Source of the DNA: JAFAGX01 sp035623335
GTDB taxonomy: Bacteria; Acidobacteriota; Terriglobia; Terriglobales; Acidobacteriaceae
Direction: 5' to 3'
Length of the DNA stretch: 64,000 bases
Assembly: GCA_035623335.1 (NCBI GenBank)
Contig: DASPTQ010000106.1
Span: forward strand, 8,806 to 72,805
Notes under the pieces: generated by a model
Database searches by the model: none
What the model was told of the DNA's origin: nothing
What the model saw: only the letters and a program-made list of their open reading frames with translations
Translations under genes and position numbers: made by a program
Shown: positions 11,027-20,650 of the stretch, piece by piece
How positions within the stretch are numbered: the stretch's first letter is position 1
Layout of the letters: each line of letters starts with the position of its first letter

Positions 11027-11665
11027 TCAGAGCGGAGCAATCACCCTTTGTTTCAGAGCGAACTTAACCAAATCCGAGTTGGTCTTGAGACCGAAATCCT
11101 CCATGATTCGGTACTTATGGAAGGCGATGGTACGCGGCGTAACATGTAATTCGTCGGCGGTCTCTCGCATCGTCCGACCTTCGGCCAGCAATTGCAACAC
11201 TTCTCTCTGACGTGTCGTCAGCTCCTTCTTGCGATCTAGTTTCGGATCCCGGACGAAGCCGTCCTCCAATTGCTGTGCAACTTTCGGGGTGACGTAGGTG
11301 CGTCCGCGCAGAGCTTCACGAATTGCTTTCACCAGTTCAGAGCCAGCCGACTTCTTGAGCAGGTATCCCGACGCCCAAAGCCGCAAGGCCTCGCGGGCAA
11401 TATCTGGATCCTCGTTCATGGTGAGAGCAATCAACTTGGTGCGCGGCATCAGTCTCTTGAGTTCGACTCCCGCCTCCATGCCATTCATTTCGGGCATGCC
11501 AATATCGAGCACAATGACATCGGGCTTCGCACCGGGTGCCGAGGACAAAAGAGAGAGTCCGTCGGAGACAGTCCCGACAATTTCGAATTCAGGCTCGAGC
11601 AGCCTCTTGAAGGCTTCGAGAACCAACGTGTGGTCGTCCGCTAACAGGACCCCCGGGCGTCCCAT
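11027..11665 (-). CDS. NarL/FixJ-family response regulator
   Basis: 212 residues. Receiver domain with the acidic pair in LLADDHTLVLEAF, phosphoacceptor Asp54 in VIVLDIGMPEMNG, Thr in LIALTMNED and Lys in YLLKKSAGSE; C-terminal LuxR-type helix-turn-helix LTTRQREVLQLLAEGRTM ... TPRTIAFHKYRIMEDF. It is divergent from, and clearly paralogous to, the regulator at 12069 (shared EAFxxLL...DGxSL...DIGMPxxNG). The intergenic space between them carries palindrome site 4, so both may be controlled by it. The likely partner is the NarL-type kinase at 13338-16454. Confidence 0.92.
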   Translation of the reverse strand: MGRPGVLLADDHTLVLEAFKRLLEPEFEIVGTVSDGLSLLSSAPGAKPDVIVLDIGMPEMNGMEAGVELKRLMPRTKLIALTMNEDPDIAREALRLWASGYLLKKSAGSELVKAIREALRGRTYVTPKVAQQLEDGFVRDPKLDRKKELTTRQREVLQLLAEGRTMRETADELHVTPRTIAFHKYRIMEDFGLKTNSDLVKFALKQRVIAPL

Positions 11666-11782
11666 ACTCGTCCTTCCAGGGCAAGCCAGTCGATCCCGAC
11701 TTTAGCGGGCGAGCTTGCGCCTTGTCCGGGGACTTTTCCGCCGGCACGATAGGGATTATCTTCTCCGAGATTCTGAAGGGAA

Positions 11783-11798
11783 CTGTCAATAATTACAG
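11783..11798. promoter_or_regulatory. Palindromic element (site 4), one mismatch
   Basis: CTGTCAATAATTACAG: arms CTGTCAA/TTACAG with one change from the consensus. It lies 118 bases before the minus-strand NarL regulator and about 270 before the plus-strand one. Confidence 0.55.
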
Positions 11799-12068
11799 TG
11801 TTTTACGAACCTAGACCGATGCAGCCATGAAGCCTAGGAACTACTATCACTTGATTCGCTCGGGCGAGCTGTCACCTGGCTTCGCCTATGGCCATCAGCA
11901 AGTTGAGTGTTGATGGCAGACCACTGCCGTCCACTCCCACCCGGTGACTAGCAAGAAATACCAGTAGCCAGCGCATCGGTTGGAGCTTAGGATCCCAGCA
12001 CCGAAGAATTTCTATCGTTTTGGGGCTGCTCTAGATCAAAAAGCTCAGGCCTTCTTTGGGGGTGTTTA

Positions 12069-12707
12069 ATGCCCGGTGCCAGCCGCCCGCGCATCTTAAT
12101 CGCCGATGACCACGCACTCATTGCCGAAGCGTTCAACAAACTCCTGGCCACTGCGTTTAACGTGGTTGCGACGGTTTACGACGGACGCAGTCTGATCGAA
12201 ACAGCGCAAAGATTGCAGCCCGATGTCATTCTCGCGGATATCGGCATGCCTCTTCTCAACGGCCTTGAGGCGGCCCAACGAATCAAGCGCACGCTGCCCC
12301 ACGTAAAGATTATCTATGTGACGATCAATCACGATCCGGATGTGGTGGCTGAGGCGTTTCGCCGGGGTGCGTCCGGCTATCTGCCCAAAACCGCCGCGGT
12401 CGCAGAACTGGTCGCGGCTATCTATCAGGCCCTAAACGGCGACTGCTATTTATCGCCGCAGCTGCAATCCGCTGCCTCAAGCTCTCGAACCCAACAAGCT
12501 TTGCCCGAACCGCTGCTTACGGAAAGGCAGGTCGATGTTCTACAGTTGCTGGCCGAAGGCAGGTCGATGAAGGAAGCGGCAGCGGTGCTCAATCTGACGA
12601 CCCGCACCGTCGCCTATCACAAGTACCGAATTATGGGAAATCTGCACCTGCGGAACGACGCTGAAGTGGTCCAATATGCAATGCGGCACCACGTCGTCTT
12701 CGGCTGA
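12069..12707 (+). CDS. NarL/FixJ-family response regulator
   Basis: 212 residues. Acidic pair in LIADDHALIAEAF, phosphoacceptor Asp57 in VILADIGMPLLNG, Lys in YLPKTAAVAEL, then a LuxR-type helix-turn-helix (LTERQVDVLQLLAEGRSM ... TTRTVAYHKYRIMGNL). It is the same length as and close in sequence to the divergent regulator at 11027-11665, implying a local duplication. It may share the histidine kinase at 13338-16454 and the intergenic palindrome. Confidence 0.92.
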   Translation: MPGASRPRILIADDHALIAEAFNKLLATAFNVVATVYDGRSLIETAQRLQPDVILADIGMPLLNGLEAAQRIKRTLPHVKIIYVTINHDPDVVAEAFRRGASGYLPKTAAVAELVAAIYQALNGDCYLSPQLQSAASSSRTQQALPEPLLTERQVDVLQLLAEGRSMKEAAAVLNLTTRTVAYHKYRIMGNLHLRNDAEVVQYAMRHHVVFG

Positions 12708-13337
12708 TTAGTTCGGAGTTCATGATCCCCATTCCAAAACGACTCACTCCCCAACTTAGGTCCCTTCGCTCGCGCTAGAAACACACTAAGCCGCTGGGAT
12801 CAGCCAGGGCTGGAATCTCATCACCCGGATCATCACGCCGGTAGTAGGGGGCCCCAGCCATCGCCCCGCCTTGAGCGGTTGAGAGCGAACACGGCCCTCG
12901 GCGAGCTTCAACCGGCGTAGGCGTAAGGCAGGGCCAGGGAAAGGGGCGAGCCGGCGGGTTCGGGCTGCTTAGCTGGGATCCGCTGCCCGCCATTTCTTCG
13001 CTCGCCGTGTGTCAACGCTGTCGTGGCGCAATTTGCGACCACTGGTGCCGGGTGCTGCGCCGTCGAACTCTGTTGACCCGCGGGCAACAGACCCCAGCCT
13101 CCCCGGCACCAGCGCGCAGTCCAATGACGGTCGCCACGGCATTGGAACTTTTTCTCGCCGACACGAGAAGGTAGAACACGTCGTCGGAACCTGGAACTGT
13201 CAGTGTTGCCAGTACGGGGAAACTTGCATCGATCTCGGTATCGCATGCCTACCACACACCGAAACTGGGGCAGCCAAGGCTCTGCCCCGAGGCCGCAGAA
13301 CAACTTGGCAGCGCAGAGCTTAGCACAGGTTCACTCG
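12708..13337. other. Intergenic stretch, no gene recognised
   Basis: Short open frames on both strands lack family motifs and ribosome binding sites. It contains one near-consensus palindrome (13197-13212) that is not obviously in front of a gene. Confidence 0.5.
13197..13212. promoter_or_regulatory. Palindromic element (site 5), one mismatch, orphan
   Basis: CTGTCAGTGTTGCCAG differs from the consensus by a single base in the right arm. No gene start is evident on either side, so it may mark an unrecognised transcript or be a relic. Confidence 0.4.
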
Positions 13338-16300
13338 TCAACTAGCCGCTAGTTCGGCGCTGCTTTCGGGCTGGAAAGGCACGCGGACCTGGATGGTGGT
13401 TCCACCCATGGCTTTCGATTCGATGCTGATCGTGCCGTTCACCAGCCGAACTCGTTCCCTCATGCTGATGAGCCCCAGCCCGCGATTGCCGCCTTGGGCT
13501 TCGGCATCGAACCCGACGCCTGAATCCGACACCGTCAGAGAGATTTCACCCGGGCTCGCTCGAATTTGTACCTTGAAGTACAGCCCCTGGCTGTGCTTGG
13601 CGGCGTTATGCAGTGCCTCTTGCAAGACTCGAAACAGGCACAAGGAGATTTCCCGTGATACACCCGGGGGAACGGCCTCCGCATCGAACTCAATCTTGAG
13701 TTTCTGCCGTTCGGCGAAGTCCTTGGAAAAGGCCTTCATCGCCGCAACGATACCCAAGTATTCAAGCTTCGATGAGTGCAGTTCGTGCGAGATCACCTGC
13801 ACATCCCTCGAGATCTCACTGACCCGCAGCGCCAGCCGACTCATCCGGGAAGCGATTTCTTCCTGGGGCAGCGCCAGGTCCATCTTGAGTTGTTCCATCT
13901 CCACGATCAATAAAGCCAGGCGTTGGTTGATGTCATCATGGAGCTCTCGGGCGATCCGGATTCGCTCGTGCTCCTGGGCCTCGATGAGCCTCCGGTTGAC
14001 ACTGGAGAGCGCCTCTTCCGCCTGCTTGCGCTCGGTCAGGTCCAGCACCTCGCCCACGAAATACTGCGGTTTCCCGGCGCGATCGCGGATCCAACAGCCA
14101 CTGCTTTCGGCGTAGACGACGCGTCCGCTTTTGTGCAGGAAGCGCTTCTCGAACCGCTTGAAGGTTCGTCCCAGAGTGATGGCCTCATTCAGCTTGCGAG
14201 AAAAGGCCGGCCAATCTTCGGGGACGGTAACGGCTTCGACTGACTGGTGCAAGAGTTCCTCTTCGGTGTAGCCAAGGTAGTCGCAAAATGTCCCGTTGGC
14301 AGAAAGAAATCTTCCGTCCGGTGCAACGATGATCATGCCGACCCCGGCATCCCGGAAAACGCTGCGGAACCTTTCTTCACTCTGCCGCAGAGTGTCTTCG
14401 GCCTGCTTGCGCTCGGTGATGTCGACTGCCATGCCGATTAGCTTCCTCAGCTGGCCTCGGGCATCAAAGAATCCGCGCCCTGTTCTCTCCAGCCACACCA
14501 CGCCACCATCCGGACGAAGGACGCGGATTTCGGTTCGGTACACGGGGTGTTCCGGGGTCAGGTCCGCCACGGCGGTTGTCAGCCGCGTTCGATCGTCCGG
14601 GTGAAGGCTGGCCAGCACTTCTCGATTGGTCGTGCAGGTGAGGTTTCCGGTCAGACCGAGGATAGCGGCACACTCCTGGGATCGGATGACGACATCGGTC
14701 GTAAGGTCCCACTCGTAGGCAAACATTCTGCCGGCTTCGGCGGCAAGCCGGAACCGCTCTTCACTCTCGCGAAGCGCCTCCTGTGCACGCTTGCGTTCCG
14801 TGATGTCCACCGAGATACCCAGCACGCGCTGCGGACTACCATCGGCGGCATAGAAGTAACTCCCGCGCGATCGCAACCAATGTACGGTTCCATCCCGCCA
14901 GACCACGCGAAACTCGTGGTTGAACTCGGTGTGGTTCTGCCTGGCGCTATTCAGGGCATCCCGCAATCGAACACGATCCTCCGCATGCACATGGTCCCAG
15001 AAAGCGTGCGCCGATGCCGAGGGTTCGTCGAGGGGTACTCCCAAAAGTTCGTGCGCCTTCCCAAACCAAAGATTTCTTTCGTTCTTGATGTCCCATTCCC
15101 AGCCGCCAATGTGCCCGGAGTCCATGGCGAGGTGCCAGCGCTCATTGGCCTGCGCGAGCCTGTCTTCCGCCTGCTTGCGGTCGGTCACATCGACGCAGGA
15201 TCCGATGTAACCTGCGAAGGAACCATCGAGATGAAACCTTGGAACCCCATTGTCTAAGACCCAGCGGTACTCGCCATCGTGACGGCGCAGCCGGTACTCC
15301 ATGCAGAATGCTTCGCGCCGATCAAACGACTGGGTGTAGGTATCCAGGCAAGCTTCGAAGTCCTCGCGGTGTACGCCTTCTGCCCAACCGTTACCCAGTT
15401 CTCGCTCGATCGGGCGGCCGGTAAAGTCAAGCCAGGGTTGATTGAAGTCCGTGCAAAGCTTGTCGGGGCCCGCCATCCAGATCATCACCGGAGCGCTGTT
15501 GGCCACCAGCCGGAAGCGTTTCTCGCTCTCGCGAAGTGCGCGTTCGGCCTGTTGGTCCTCTTCGGCAAGGGCGGCGAGAAACATGAAAGGCGTGCCGGCG
15601 AATAACAAGAAGAATTGCAGCGACACAACGTCGTCAAGGGGCGCGTGTTCGGTGAAGGGACCGTGGCCTTTAACCACACCCGCAATGGCAAGAAAGGCAA
15701 CGGCTGTAGCTGCACAGCTGGTACCCACGGTTCCGAAGCGCAAAGCGGACCACAGCAGAAACGGTACCAGCAGGTAGAGAAGTTCTGGCCGGCCACGGCC
15801 GGAAGATACGAACGTGATGTACCCAAATACAAGCAAGCCCGCCATCATCGCGGCCGCTTCGAGAAGGTAGGCCCGGGACTGCCGGCGCCAGGCTAACGCC
15901 GCGTGAACCACTCCCAGGATCGCGGGTGTCAGCGTGAGGAGCGCCAATGCCTCGGTCAGGAAGTAGATCCTCCACATGACCCAAGAGCTGCCTCCCAGGG
16001 CGACGATACCCGCGCAGGCCGCAGAAATAGGGGCCAGGATTACGGCGAAAAACACATACCTGGCCAGGGATCGAACACTGTCCAGGCGAGGCACGGGCCC
16101 GATGCGGAGGTTCAGCCCTAGGGTGGCCACGAGAACTTCCACGGTGTCGCCGAGATTGAGTATGCCCGAGGAGCGAAGCGTGAGACCCGCAGGCAAATCG
16201 TACAGCAGAAACCCAGCAAGGCCGGCTGCGATGAGAACCGGCCAGCTCTTCTTCGGCGTCAACGACAACACCGCCACCAACAGAGCGCAGCCCGGCCATA

Positions 16301-16454
16301 GGGGCCAAACCATTTGCGGACGCAGCATGAGCGCCCCCCCCAGCCTGGCCGCGAGGTAACACAAAAGGCTAACGATCAAGGCAGCGATACCGGTAGAAAA
16401 GGCAGAATCCAGCTTGATTAAAGGCGGGGACGCGCTGGTGCGGCGGCCGGTCAT
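13338..16454 (-). CDS. MASE1-like membrane, four-PAS, NarL-type sensor histidine kinase
   Basis: About 1038 residues from the ATG at 16454; a longer frame to 16592 exists but the extra 46 residues look non-coding and the hydrophobic domain starts soon after this ATG. Order: eight or so membrane segments (MASE1-like, to about residue 300), then four PAS/PAC repeats, each closing with a VDITERK/VDVTDRK/LDLTERK motif, then a HisKA_3 helix (IARELHDDINQRLAL, phospho-His about 839) and HATPase (DSGVGFDAE, RGLGLISMRERV). This kinase type phosphorylates NarL-family regulators, of which two lie just beyond its 3' end. Ligand unknown. Confidence 0.9.
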   Translation of the reverse strand: MTGRRTSASPPLIKLDSAFSTGIAALIVSLLCYLAARLGGALMLRPQMVWPLWPGCALLVAVLSLTPKKSWPVLIAAGLAGFLLYDLPAGLTLRSSGILNLGDTVEVLVATLGLNLRIGPVPRLDSVRSLARYVFFAVILAPISAACAGIVALGGSSWVMWRIYFLTEALALLTLTPAILGVVHAALAWRRQSRAYLLEAAAMMAGLLVFGYITFVSSGRGRPELLYLLVPFLLWSALRFGTVGTSCAATAVAFLAIAGVVKGHGPFTEHAPLDDVVSLQFFLLFAGTPFMFLAALAEEDQQAERALRESEKRFRLVANSAPVMIWMAGPDKLCTDFNQPWLDFTGRPIERELGNGWAEGVHREDFEACLDTYTQSFDRREAFCMEYRLRRHDGEYRWVLDNGVPRFHLDGSFAGYIGSCVDVTDRKQAEDRLAQANERWHLAMDSGHIGGWEWDIKNERNLWFGKAHELLGVPLDEPSASAHAFWDHVHAEDRVRLRDALNSARQNHTEFNHEFRVVWRDGTVHWLRSRGSYFYAADGSPQRVLGISVDITERKRAQEALRESEERFRLAAEAGRMFAYEWDLTTDVVIRSQECAAILGLTGNLTCTTNREVLASLHPDDRTRLTTAVADLTPEHPVYRTEIRVLRPDGGVVWLERTGRGFFDARGQLRKLIGMAVDITERKQAEDTLRQSEERFRSVFRDAGVGMIIVAPDGRFLSANGTFCDYLGYTEEELLHQSVEAVTVPEDWPAFSRKLNEAITLGRTFKRFEKRFLHKSGRVVYAESSGCWIRDRAGKPQYFVGEVLDLTERKQAEEALSSVNRRLIEAQEHERIRIARELHDDINQRLALLIVEMEQLKMDLALPQEEIASRMSRLALRVSEISRDVQVISHELHSSKLEYLGIVAAMKAFSKDFAERQKLKIEFDAEAVPPGVSREISLCLFRVLQEALHNAAKHSQGLYFKVQIRASPGEISLTVSDSGVGFDAEAQGGNRGLGLISMRERVRLVNGTISIESKAMGGTTIQVRVPFQPESSAELAAS

Positions 16455-16667
16455 GCGGGAGAGACCAAAAACAGGAAACCAGGCACTTATAACATAGGCT
16501 GATCCATCGCGGCTAACCGAATGCTCCCTGATGTCCTGGGGAAAAATTCTCGGATGCCTCCCGAGGCGAGGGGACAGAAATGGAACTTTCACCGCCCACG
16601 ATCGACCAGGTCAACGGCTAGTCGAATCCGGCCGGCAGGGCTTGGAGGCGAGCAGGTGTGGACGACT

Positions 16668-18920
16668 CTAAAAGATGTGCCCGAATTGGAAAAACCACTT
16701 CCTGTGACCGGTATCTCCGTAGCTGGCGCCCATGAAGAGTGGCCCGGCGACGGTCTGGGCGATAACGCCGACGGCTACGTCGTTCGGGAATTTGCTTTCG
16801 TTGGGAAAGTTATACATTTTGGCGAATTCGTAAGCTCCGGTCGCGTACACGGATTTGCCAACGAAAGGCGGCAGGGTCAGCAGATTGTGCAGGTAGCCCA
16901 GTTGAATGTCGTAATACTGATTGCCGAAGAGTTCGTTGGTTCCATAGGCGCTCAGCCGTCCCGGTCCCCCTAGGAAGAACTGGGGCACACCGATGTTGGT
17001 GTAGCCGAAGCTGGAGCCACCTTCACCACCGGCATAGACCGACCCCTTCTCGCTCACCGGGTGATAATAGTCTGCCCTGGCCTGAATCAAGGGGAACGAG
17101 GTGGTCGCCCCCGGATTGGCGTCATACCAGCGGAAGGCACCTTCTACGATGGAGCCGCTGCGCGGGACCACAGGATCGTCGCGGTGATCACTCAAGAAGT
17201 GCAGCCGCGTATCACCGAAACGCCCCGAGTAGGAGGAGAAGGCGGGCGTTCCTAGACGTAGATAGGCGCTGCGATAACCAACCTCGTAACCCAAGCGCAG
17301 CTCACTGAAGCGATTGACGGCGTAGCCGAAGTCTCCTCCGAGGTCGGCCTGCTCGAGACGGTACTCGGCCACAGGATTACTCTTCGAGTAAATCTTGAAG
17401 GCCGTATCGGTCGCGTCGAGGCGCGGCGCCACAAACCATTTCGTGGTGGGGTTCAGCGGTTTGTACAGTTCGGTTTGCGCGCCATAGGTGTTGCCAAACT
17501 CGAAGGTTGTCCGCCACTCGGAGCGGAAGCCGGCGATGTCCATAAAAGTGAGTCGGGAGAACAAGGTGAAGGTGACGTCATTGTTCTCTGCGCCGTCCAC
17601 ATCGAAGCCCAGTCGGAGGGTGGGCGGGGCGTAGTTCGTCTCATGCAAGGTGATGATCAGACCGTTTTGAGCGTCACGATGGGTCAACCGGTAATCGGCG
17701 GAATCGTATTTGCCCAAGCCGGTCAGGCGTGTCACGAGGTGGTCGAGCACCGTCGGATCGATGGGCTTTCCGACCACCGGGTGCAAGAAGGCTTCGAGAT
17801 GCCGGGCCGACTGCGGATCGGTGCCCTCCACTTGCACGAACTGGGGAACGGGCACGGCACTCCTCTTGCGCGCTTGCTGGTTTCCGAGATAATCCTGCCA
17901 GGCAGCGCTCTCGAGCGCATAGACGGAGAGAACATTTCGCTTTTGCTCGGCAGCTTTCTGTCCCAGCCCAATGAACTCCTCTGCCTTGCCATAATCGAGC
18001 GAGCTGTAGGCGTGCAAATCGACCTTCACTACCAGGTCGGCATTGGCCAGTCCCCGAAGTTCGTTTTCCCGCACCGCGACGTCAATCGAGTCTCCTAGCA
18101 CGCTGAAAAGAGATTGCAGTTCTTGCGGATTCGGTGGGGCCACCTCGAGATGTACCCCGATCACAATGTCGGCCCCCATGCTGCGGACGACTTCGGTAGG
18201 CAGATTGGCCACTAATCCACCGTCGACGTAGACCTTGCCGTCGTCGCGAACCGGAGAAAACAGGCCGGGGATCGACATCGTCGCACGCAGGGCCTGCTGC
18301 AAGGAGCCGCTAGAAAAAACTGCTGCTTTGCCCGATACCACCTCGGTCGCGACGCAGCGGAACGGAATCGGCAGATCATCAAAGGATTCGAGCTGGGAAT
18401 AAGGTAGGGTTTCGCGGTCGATGAGCAGGCTGATGTCGCGTCCGGCATTCAGCCCGGAGGGAGCGGAAAGGCCGTGCTTGAGGCCGAGGCTGATCGAGTT
18501 CTGGAAATCGCGGGCGTCTTCTTTGCGGCGGTAGGAAAGATCGCGATACGAGGTCTGGCCGGCGATAATGACATCCCAGTTCTGTTCCTTCGCCAGTTGC
18601 TCCAGTTCCTCGGGAGTTTTTCCCGTGGCGTACAATCCTGCCACCAGCCCGCCCATGCTTGTCCCGGCGATGTAATCGATGGGGATGTGGTTGTCGCGAA
18701 ACCATCGCAGCACGCCGATGTGCGCGACCCCCAAGGCACCCCCACCTTCGAGGGCGACTCCGATTTTCAACCGGGGACGAGCGGAACTGTCTTCCCGGCG
18801 AACGCCTGGGGTGTTTGCCTGCTGGGCGAGCACCGTCGGTGGATATTGTCCGCGACTGGGCGAGGCTACCATCAAGGAAAAAGCGAGCAAGAAGGTTGTT
18901 TGGGATACGAGACGAAACAT
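16668..18920 (-). CDS. Patatin-like phospholipase with POTRA and beta-barrel (PlpD-like, type Vd)
   Basis: 750 residues starting at an ATG with GGAGGTG upstream. A signal peptide (cut near residue 24) is followed by a patatin domain with LEGGGALGVAHIGVLRW (oxyanion loop), GTSMGG (nucleophile Ser88) and VDGGLVANLP (Asp233 of the dyad). After it come a POTRA-like region and a C-terminal BamA/Omp85-type 16-strand barrel ending in FQFGHIF, with a terminal aromatic residue. This architecture is that of PlpD, a lipase that exports itself through its own barrel (type Vd autotransporter). The product should sit in the outer membrane with the lipase outside. No POTRA-binding partner is seen nearby. 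Confidence 0.85.
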   Translation of the reverse strand: MFRLVSQTTFLLAFSLMVASPSRGQYPPTVLAQQANTPGVRREDSSARPRLKIGVALEGGGALGVAHIGVLRWFRDNHIPIDYIAGTSMGGLVAGLYATGKTPEELEQLAKEQNWDVIIAGQTSYRDLSYRRKEDARDFQNSISLGLKHGLSAPSGLNAGRDISLLIDRETLPYSQLESFDDLPIPFRCVATEVVSGKAAVFSSGSLQQALRATMSIPGLFSPVRDDGKVYVDGGLVANLPTEVVRSMGADIVIGVHLEVAPPNPQELQSLFSVLGDSIDVAVRENELRGLANADLVVKVDLHAYSSLDYGKAEEFIGLGQKAAEQKRNVLSVYALESAAWQDYLGNQQARKRSAVPVPQFVQVEGTDPQSARHLEAFLHPVVGKPIDPTVLDHLVTRLTGLGKYDSADYRLTHRDAQNGLIITLHETNYAPPTLRLGFDVDGAENNDVTFTLFSRLTFMDIAGFRSEWRTTFEFGNTYGAQTELYKPLNPTTKWFVAPRLDATDTAFKIYSKSNPVAEYRLEQADLGGDFGYAVNRFSELRLGYEVGYRSAYLRLGTPAFSSYSGRFGDTRLHFLSDHRDDPVVPRSGSIVEGAFRWYDANPGATTSFPLIQARADYYHPVSEKGSVYAGGEGGSSFGYTNIGVPQFFLGGPGRLSAYGTNELFGNQYYDIQLGYLHNLLTLPPFVGKSVYATGAYEFAKMYNFPNESKFPNDVAVGVIAQTVAGPLFMGASYGDTGHRKWFFQFGHIF

Positions 18921-19464
18921 CGTGCACCTCCAGGTGTACCGAGGGACGGAGCGTTGGCTCCCAAGCAGCGGAAAGTCATGCCGACCGGGATTGACCTATC
19001 GCGAACCCGGTGTGCTGTGGTCCGCACAACCTGAATCCGGCCGTGTCCAATTGCCGAAAGATTTCGTGGTCCTTGGCAGTGGGTCAGTGTACTTCACCGA
19101 AGGTTTTTCGATCGCCTCGAATGGGCTTCCGATTCTAGGTGACCCACCCATCGACGGAGGTAGTATCAGGGTTCTAAGTAAAGGCAGACGTCATGGGTGC
19201 CGAAGACGAGGCACCCGTTTGGGGCCTTGAAGTTGCGAACATGCGCATCCCCGCGGATCTGAGCCAGGGCACCGCCGCTCGGGTAGATCGCGAGATCCGC
19301 CTTCCTAGAGGGAGAGCTACCGCAGTACAAACCAAAAGATGAGAGCTAGCCATCGGTTGAGGCACCACGCCCTGGGGTCGATGCGAGCGCCCTATCCATG
19401 GTGGTCATGGGTACGACCCTGTCTGCCATCGCAACCGTGGGCGTGGTTCCTCAAGAAATCAGCG
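18921..19464. other. Intergenic stretch, nothing recognised
   Basis: No open frame with family motifs; the region lies between the minus-strand patatin start and the minus-strand GlsB-like gene, and its left part should carry the patatin promoter. Confidence 0.45.
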
Positions 19465-19710
19465 CTAAGCCCTTTTTAACAAGCGGGTGATCCACACCAG
19501 AATTACTGCGCCTACAAATGCGACCAGGGTGGATCCGATCATTCCGCCACCCTGCCAAATTCCCAAAAGCCCAAAAATCCAGCCTCCCAGAAGACCACCG
19601 AGGATTCCCAGAATGATGTCGGCTATGATCCCGTAGCCTCCACCCTTCATCACCTTCCCGGCCAGCCATCCGGCAATGAGTCCTACCACGATCCAAGCTA
19701 GAAATCCCAT
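19465..19710 (-). CDS. GlsB/YeaQ/YmgE family stress membrane protein
   Basis: 81 residues with three glycine-rich hydrophobic helices: FLAWIVVGLIAGWLAGKVMKG, IIADIILGILGGLLGGWIFG and IGSTLVAFVGAVILVWI. This is the family once called transglycosylase-associated protein, small inner-membrane proteins induced by envelope or general stress. A GAGGAG ribosome binding sequence precedes the ATG. Palindrome site 6 lies 135 bases upstream, linking it to the other genes with that element. Confidence 0.9.
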   Translation of the reverse strand: MGFLAWIVVGLIAGWLAGKVMKGGGYGIIADIILGILGGLLGGWIFGLLGIWQGGGMIGSTLVAFVGAVILVWITRLLKRA

Positions 19711-20030
19711 CGTCTCCTCCTTGACTGCGATTTTGAGTCAGAGTCCCAGATCGTACGCGACAAAAGATCTTGTCTCTGCCGCCCCCACAATTCGACGCGG
19801 GTTTGCGTGATCTGCAGGGTGGCGGATGTCCCTCGCAAAGTCACCTAGCAATTTTGACAGTCGGACCGCAGCCTGGATCTCGAGCAGAGCCTCAGGATGA
19901 CGGCATCTGCACTACCACGCCACCAGGAACATCTTGGTACCGGCTCGTGCCGTGGGCTGAATGTTCGCCCGGCCTCGCGTCACGCCCAGGAGGGAATGCT
20001 CACACCTGAGGGGCCGTCCTACCATGTTTC
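19711..20030. other. Intergenic stretch with palindrome site 6
   Basis: Upstream region of the GlsB-like gene and downstream end of the next minus-strand gene. Apart from the palindrome at 19845-19860 I see no gene or RNA. Confidence 0.45.
19845..19860. promoter_or_regulatory. Palindromic element (site 6), two mismatches
   Basis: CTAGCAATTTTGACAG keeps the right arm TTGACAG and the CAAT centre, but the left arm is CTAGC rather than CTGTC, as in the degenerate copy at 5000. It is upstream of the minus-strand stress membrane protein gene. Confidence 0.45.
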
Positions 20031-20555
20031 CTAGGGCTCGACCAGAGGAATTTGAGATGCCAGTTGCAGGTCGATCAGCATGACCAGTCTGCGATCGAGT
20101 TGAAAGAACATGGCCGTCTTTTTGCCAGAAATCACCTTGCGAAACAAAGGGATATATTTCATCCTCAATTGGGCAACCGACCCATCGACCTCGAGCGCTT
20201 GCCGGGTGAGAGTCACGGCTTGATCATCGGTCAGCGTGTCATAGTTCTGAGCATATTGTTTGATCACCGCGTACTTCTGATCGTTGATTTTGACCAGTTC
20301 GGCGGTGTACTGATCGTAAACCGGCCAGAACTGCTCAGCTTCCTTATCGGTCAGTTTCATATTGGCGGCGATCATCTGCTTCTTCTGAGAGCGGATGTCT
20401 TTACGAAGCAGATCGATGTCCTGGTCCGTCGCACTCTGAGCTTGCTGGCTCGAGGTTTGCGTCTGCGATGAACTTGTCTGAGGCGACGCCAGGTTGCTGG
20501 CGAGCAGTCCTATCGACAATGACAAAACGACTGCGAGTGGGCGTGGCGTGATCAT
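20031..20555 (-). CDS. Secreted helical protein of unknown function (Spy/CpxP-like size and placement)
   Basis: 174 residues with a signal peptide (LAVVLSLSIGLLASNLA), a Ser/Thr/Gln-rich linker, and an all-helical charged body: KKQMIAANMKLTDKEAEQFW, PVYDQYTAELVKINDQKYAV and TDDQAVTLTRQALEVDGSV. Acidobacterial genomes hold many proteins with the xMTLTDxEAExFWPVYxxY pattern; some resemble periplasmic Spy/CpxP chaperones in length and helicity but I cannot show homology. Palindrome site 7 lies 96 bases upstream, grouping it with stress genes. Confidence 0.75.
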   Translation of the reverse strand: MITPRPLAVVLSLSIGLLASNLASPQTSSSQTQTSSQQAQSATDQDIDLLRKDIRSQKKQMIAANMKLTDKEAEQFWPVYDQYTAELVKINDQKYAVIKQYAQNYDTLTDDQAVTLTRQALEVDGSVAQLRMKYIPLFRKVISGKKTAMFFQLDRRLVMLIDLQLASQIPLVEP

Positions 20556-20650
20556 CTATTCCTCCTGAATAGTAAAAAGAATGCCGGCTTTTGATCTCCG
20601 AATTCTCGACTGAATTCGCTAATCTAGTGCGGATGAGCGAGTACAGTACA

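Noticed and set aside
12908..13303. 131-residue minus-strand frame in the intergenic region after the second NarL regulator
   Set aside because: Arg/Pro/Ala-rich without motifs or a ribosome binding site.
13009..13323. 104-residue plus-strand frame
   Set aside because: No motif, low-complexity composition, no start signal.
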